Source: Rutpela maculata
Taxonomy: Eukaryota; Arthropoda; Insecta; Coleoptera; Cerambycidae
Direction: 5' to 3'
Length of the DNA stretch: 64,000 nt
Assembly (NCBI GenBank): GCA_936432065.2
Contig: OW386291.2
Location: forward strand, 104,597,823 to 104,661,822
Shown: one piece after another, positions 60,100 through 64,000 of the stretch
Layout of the letters: the number at the start of each line of letters is the position of its first letter
Position numbering within the stretch: the first letter of the stretch is position 1
Translations under genes and position numbers: made by a program
Notes under the pieces: generated by a model
What the model was told of the DNA's origin: nothing
The model's database searches: none
The model's input: only the letters and a program-made list of their open reading frames with translations

Positions 60100-60632
60100 A
60101 AAAGTTTCAGTTGTCTGAGATTACGTTGTAATATGTAGTATGTAGAAAAGATGAGTGGAACTAAAAAAATTGAAGTAACAGCTAGTCTGTTAATATTTGA
60201 TGACTAAACGTCATGTTTATTAGGACAAGTAGCTGATATGTTTATCAAATATAATATTGTGTAACAAAGAGCGATATCAACAATGATGGACATCCTTCGC
60301 AATTTGTCTATCCCACAATCCTTTAGTAAATTATTTTGCAACATTTCTTCGACATAACTTTGAGAAATCATTATCTACAAATATATTATGTACTTTTAGT
60401 TGATATAAATGAAACTATAAAGTGCAGTCACTTAAAAATGCTGTTAATTAGTATCAAAAGGCAGCACAACAAATAAAATTAACATATAATTAATTAGTAA
60501 ACGCTAGTAAAATGTTATTGTGTCATTTTGTAAGTACCCATCATTTCTTATATTTTCTATCACTTCAGCCTGCTCAGTAATCGTTGCGGAGATACCATTA
60601 GTCTATGTATTAAATTTTCCATCTTATTACAC
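60100..60632. other. No gene seen
   Basis: AT-rich; no recognisable frame. Confidence 0.5.
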
Positions 60633-60926
60633 AGGTACGCAAAATAAAAAAAGTGGTCTTTTTCTGGTACTCCATTGGGCAACCCCCATGTTTTTCGACA
60701 TGCTGAATATGAATCAGGTATCCGTTTAGCTCCATTACCCACCAATTTTTAGTAAATCGCGAAAATAACCTAAATTATAGGTTTCTTTAGGTCATTTTGG
60801 CGATTTACAAAAAAATGGTGGCCAATGGAGCTAAACGGACACCTGATTTGTGCTCAGCACGTCTAAATACATATGGGTTACCCAATGGAGCACCAGAAAA
60901 AGACCACTTTTTTATTTTGTGTGCCT
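60633..60926. mobile_element. Fold-back MITE, 294 bp
   Basis: Inverted ends AGGYACRCAAAATAAAA followed by AAGTGGTCTTTTTCTGGT. The arms continue through CCATTGGG and TAGCTCCATT toward the centre near 60775, so the element is a complete hairpin. I cannot fix a target duplication. Confidence 0.78.
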
Positions 60927-61201
60927 ATATTATTTACAACAATAAACCATAACCTTTATATTCTTTGATTTCATCTGTCATATCTGGCTAATAGACCGGC
61001 AGCTGGTGACAGATTTTTTGCTGTGATTTTACTGAGTATGCCTTTTAGAGGGCATTATGATGCGTATATTCTTATGACGACAAGAAATGAATCAGAGCGT
61101 CATCCTAGGTTCATCAGATGGAAAAGTGAGTTTTCATTTGTTCGCAAATTTTCCTTTTTGGTTCGATGTTAGTTAGACTGCCATGTGTTTTAAAAATGAA
61201 G

Positions 61202-61332
61202 TTCAAAGTAAAAAAATTCCTCTGAAAACAATCGGCATTCCGTTAGCGAGGGCCCAAAGCGTGACCGTAACGGCCCTGTGGGCCCACGCTAACAGTATGC
61301 CGATGGTTTTCCGAGGAATTTTTTACTTTGAA
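61202..61332. repeat. Hairpin repeat, 131 bp
   Basis: TTCAAAGTAAAAAAATTCCTC and its inverted copy, continuing through AAAACAATCGGCAT, CGTTAGCG and GGGCCC, form a stem of about 60 bp with few mismatches. The central part is GC-rich, unlike the surroundings. Confidence 0.85.
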
Positions 61333-61985
61333 TGCCATCAATAAAACTCCATTAAGGAGAAAATGGTGTCTCTATCATCAGAGTAGTTCGAAAACGAAGT
61401 TGAAATTTGAAGCTTCTTCCGTGGACCTTCTCGTTATTCACTCATCCATAATTGCAGAAATTTCAACTGGGAACTGACCCCAAGGATTGCGATTCAGTTT
61501 CTTAAAATAAGCATAAATTTTGAATAATAAAGCAATAATTTTGCAGCTAACACAAAGACATATTGCCTCTTCCGGCTTTTAGGCTTGAAAGGGAAGTTAA
61601 AACAGCTTGGCGTGCCCACGTGATTTTTCTAGATGAACCTGACCAATTAGCAAATGACAATCGCTTTCAATCTCTGAATTTCAATTAGTTATAACGTCTT
61701 TTAAATAGCCAAATAAGCTAAGCAAGGGGAAGGAGAGTTGGAATAAATTTTTAGGTTACCTCATTTTCTTTAATTAATTCGATTCATTTTTCCTTTGATG
61801 TTACTTTGAATAACCTCTTCTTTATTAATAAATGTTTTTAAATTCAATTCTATTTAGTTTATAATATATAAAACTTGCTAGCTTACACAATTGAATTGAT
61901 GAAAAATTGAATGCTTCGACTCTGATGGTTAGGCAACCAGCTCTACTCCAGAACATTCTCGGTTTTCTAACTACTTTTATCAATT
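61333..61985. other. No gene seen
   Basis: No recognisable frame or repeat. Confidence 0.5.
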
Positions 61986-61989
61986 TCTC

Positions 61990-62200
61990 ATTTTTTTTTA
62001 CACCAGCCACCCCCACTATCGATGTCACTTATGTTTAATAGGTTTTTGGGGTAGATGATATTAAAGTCCTATGAACAATTATTTCCATATAGTGGAGTGC
62101 AAATATAGTAATTATCAAACTTTTTTTCGTTGCAAGAAACTTGGACAGGAATTTTGGATGTAGAAGTAGTGATTCCTTAGACAGCGGTTTTTTATATCTT
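61990..62200 (+). repeat. Copy of the 10700-10890 dispersed repeat
   Basis: CCCCCACTATCGATGT, CAATTATTTCCATATAGTGG, GAGTGCAAA and GTAGAAGTAGTGATTCCTTA match 10690-10880 and, inverted, 22195-22330. Confidence 0.8.
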
Positions 62201-64000
62201 GTTCCACTTTCACGTCAAAAATATAATTAACATATCATTTCCTTCTAAAAACACATACAAAACTTTTTTAAAGAATACAATTTATGGATTTATTTCGTTT
62301 AAAAAAATAAATTGTATGGCCACGCCGAACTTACTTTCTCGCTTGACTTAAAAATTCCTGTTCATCAGTAAATTACCTTTATGTAAATATTCCGAGAAAA
62401 AGCAATAATGGTACATTGTTAGGTTAGGGAATATTCTGAAGAAAACCACTAATGGAATCTTGTTAGGTATGTTTGTAATGTAATTTTGTATTACTTTTGG
62501 ATTTAGAGTTGTTATAATACGAGCTTTCAGTCAGCATAAATCTTGCGACACTAATGCCTCAACGAAGAGTCATTTTCCTGTCCGAACTCTCACTAATAGA
62601 AGTTACAACATTTCTGTATGGCATGCAAATATCCTCGCAACTTATATAAATGCTTTATATTTCAGCAAGGTTATAGAAAAATTAATTCTCAAAAAACAAA
62701 ATATTTGAACAAAGATAAAGTATGAGGAAAAACAATATGTACAACAAAATCGGGAAATTCCAATGAGAATATGATGATGTCATCATCGGAAAACTATTCG
62801 TTACACACAAATTAGTTTTTAACTACCCATTTCCAGCTAAATGAGTCTTGTAGATTCCAAAGAACCATTCTTCCTATATAAAACAGTTAAATCGACATTT
62901 ATTAGAAAAAGGTTGCGTGCTCCTTAATAATATATAAAGAATCAAACAAATATCAATTACTGAGTAATCCTATTCGGAGAAAATGAATATCAGATTATAT
63001 TTCTATTACTTTCAATATTCTCGGTATAGTGCCATTTGTATCGACTTAACAACTAACTGTGTGCTTAGTATTCTGTAGCTTAACGTTTTATGTTTCCTCG
63101 AAAAATATAATTCCGATGTTAATTTTCTAGATACTTCCAAATAAAATTAATTTTACCTTTGTAGATTTAAAAGTGTGCAAATCATTGAAAAACCACTCTT
63201 TAGCCCCATCAACCAAAGTCGTTTGTTGTAACTTCGACATTTTAAAAATACTGCTCTAAATTGCCCCAAATGCGTGAAAAAGGAAGTGTCAATATATAAA
63301 ATTCCCATTGGAGATCAGTCGCTTTACTCTTTCCAATTCGCTGGCGAGGTCATTCATCAGATAAGGAAGGTGACTAATTGATTTGTAGTCGCTCTTAGGT
63401 GTTGTCGGAAGGACTCTTAAATTATAAGACAAAAATAAGATATTTTAAAAACTGTGAATAGTATGATATTGTGGAACGGGTTATAGTTAAGGGTACATAT
63501 TATGTACAATGTTCATATCTAGCTTAAACTATGTGCAAAAATATTTTTTTAAAAACATTTAACTAGGTACCTTCTCGGTAAGGTGTTCATCATCTGTCAA
63601 AATAGAATTTGAGAGTTTTACAAAAACACAAAATTAATTAAAACACCTAACACGAATAATGGGCATTAAATTCATTGACAGCCAATTTAAAGTATTTAAT
63701 GAATGATTTAATTCGTTGGTTTGTTCTCTCAATACGACAGATGTAACGATTTCACGCTGCACTTCACAAACAAAGGGAATATGTTACTATCACCACTGAT
63801 CTAAGCTGAGCTGATGTAGATAGACATATACTTTAATTATATGCTTCAAAAAACAACTATGCCATACGATAGTACTTGTAAACAACACATTCTATCACCA
63901 TCGTGACGACGTCACGACGGAAATAGGCGTAGATCCCCAGCTCAACGCCAGGGGCGTGATGCTTAGCTGAAATCGTTAATAGAAATGAAAAAACTGAAGA
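62201..64000. other. No gene seen
   Basis: AT-rich with no recognisable coding frame, RNA gene or TIR pair. A more GC-rich patch at about 63900-63960 has no motif that I can name. Confidence 0.5.

Overview
This window reads as AT-rich, intron-scale or intergenic DNA from an arthropod, most likely an insect and plausibly a beetle or another insect with a large repeat-rich genome. The evidence is the mix of elements: a Dong/R4-type LINE, RTE-, Jockey- and LOA/I-type LINE relics, tRNA-derived SINEs, hAT-, Tc1/mariner- and CACTA-type miniature elements, and a 28S rRNA fragment with an insect-like 3' divergent region. I find no convincing host gene apart from a possible THAP-domain exon (25746-25928, minus). 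Most open frames are fragments of transposons or chance frames in repeats.

Layout. 1-9.9 kb: two CAC-ended fold-back elements; a 3.7 kb unit with terminal inverted repeats (TIRs) that holds a broken FEN1-like gene and a 5'-truncated LOA/I-type LINE; then an RTE relic interrupted by a TA-flanked MITE. 10-12 kb: a GC-richer array of about 265-bp repeats. 14-18.5 kb: a second TIR unit with a FEN1-like pseudogene, itself hit by a 1 kb palindrome, followed by a 1.2 kb TIR element. 19.5-23.9 kb: a 4.4 kb element with mariner-like ends that contains a 108-bp tandem array and nested fold-backs. 25.7 kb: the THAP frame.

28.0-36.9 kb is an inverted repeat of about 8.9 kb with diverged 4.4 kb arms. Its centre is a head-to-head array of 362-bp units, each full unit carrying a type-I hammerhead ribozyme, as in retrozyme- or Penelope-like repeats. 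36.9-38.2 kb holds microsatellites and repeats. 38.2-41.9 kb is a nearly intact Dong/R4-type LINE inserted in a (TAA)n tract and broken by one in-frame TGA.

44.9-50.5 kb: MITEs, a 1 kb fold-back, and a third TIR unit whose FEN1-like gene is split by a hAT element with an 8-bp target duplication; that hAT element carries the 28S rRNA fragment. 51.5-54 kb: SINE and Jockey remnants and a 1 kb fold-back. 55-60.1 kb: a fourth TIR unit with a FEN1-like pseudogene, split by an insertion carrying a Jockey fragment. 60.1-64 kb: small hairpins and no gene that I can see.

The common thread is a family of nuclease-like genes. They have FEN1/XPG-like acidic motifs, and in three copies a recognisable C-terminal Cys-rich tail. 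All four copies are decayed and all four lie between inverted repeats. This suggests that the gene is carried by, or is the mobility gene of, a TIR transposon that I cannot assign to a named superfamily. That family and the ribozyme-bearing palindrome are the parts most worth a second look.
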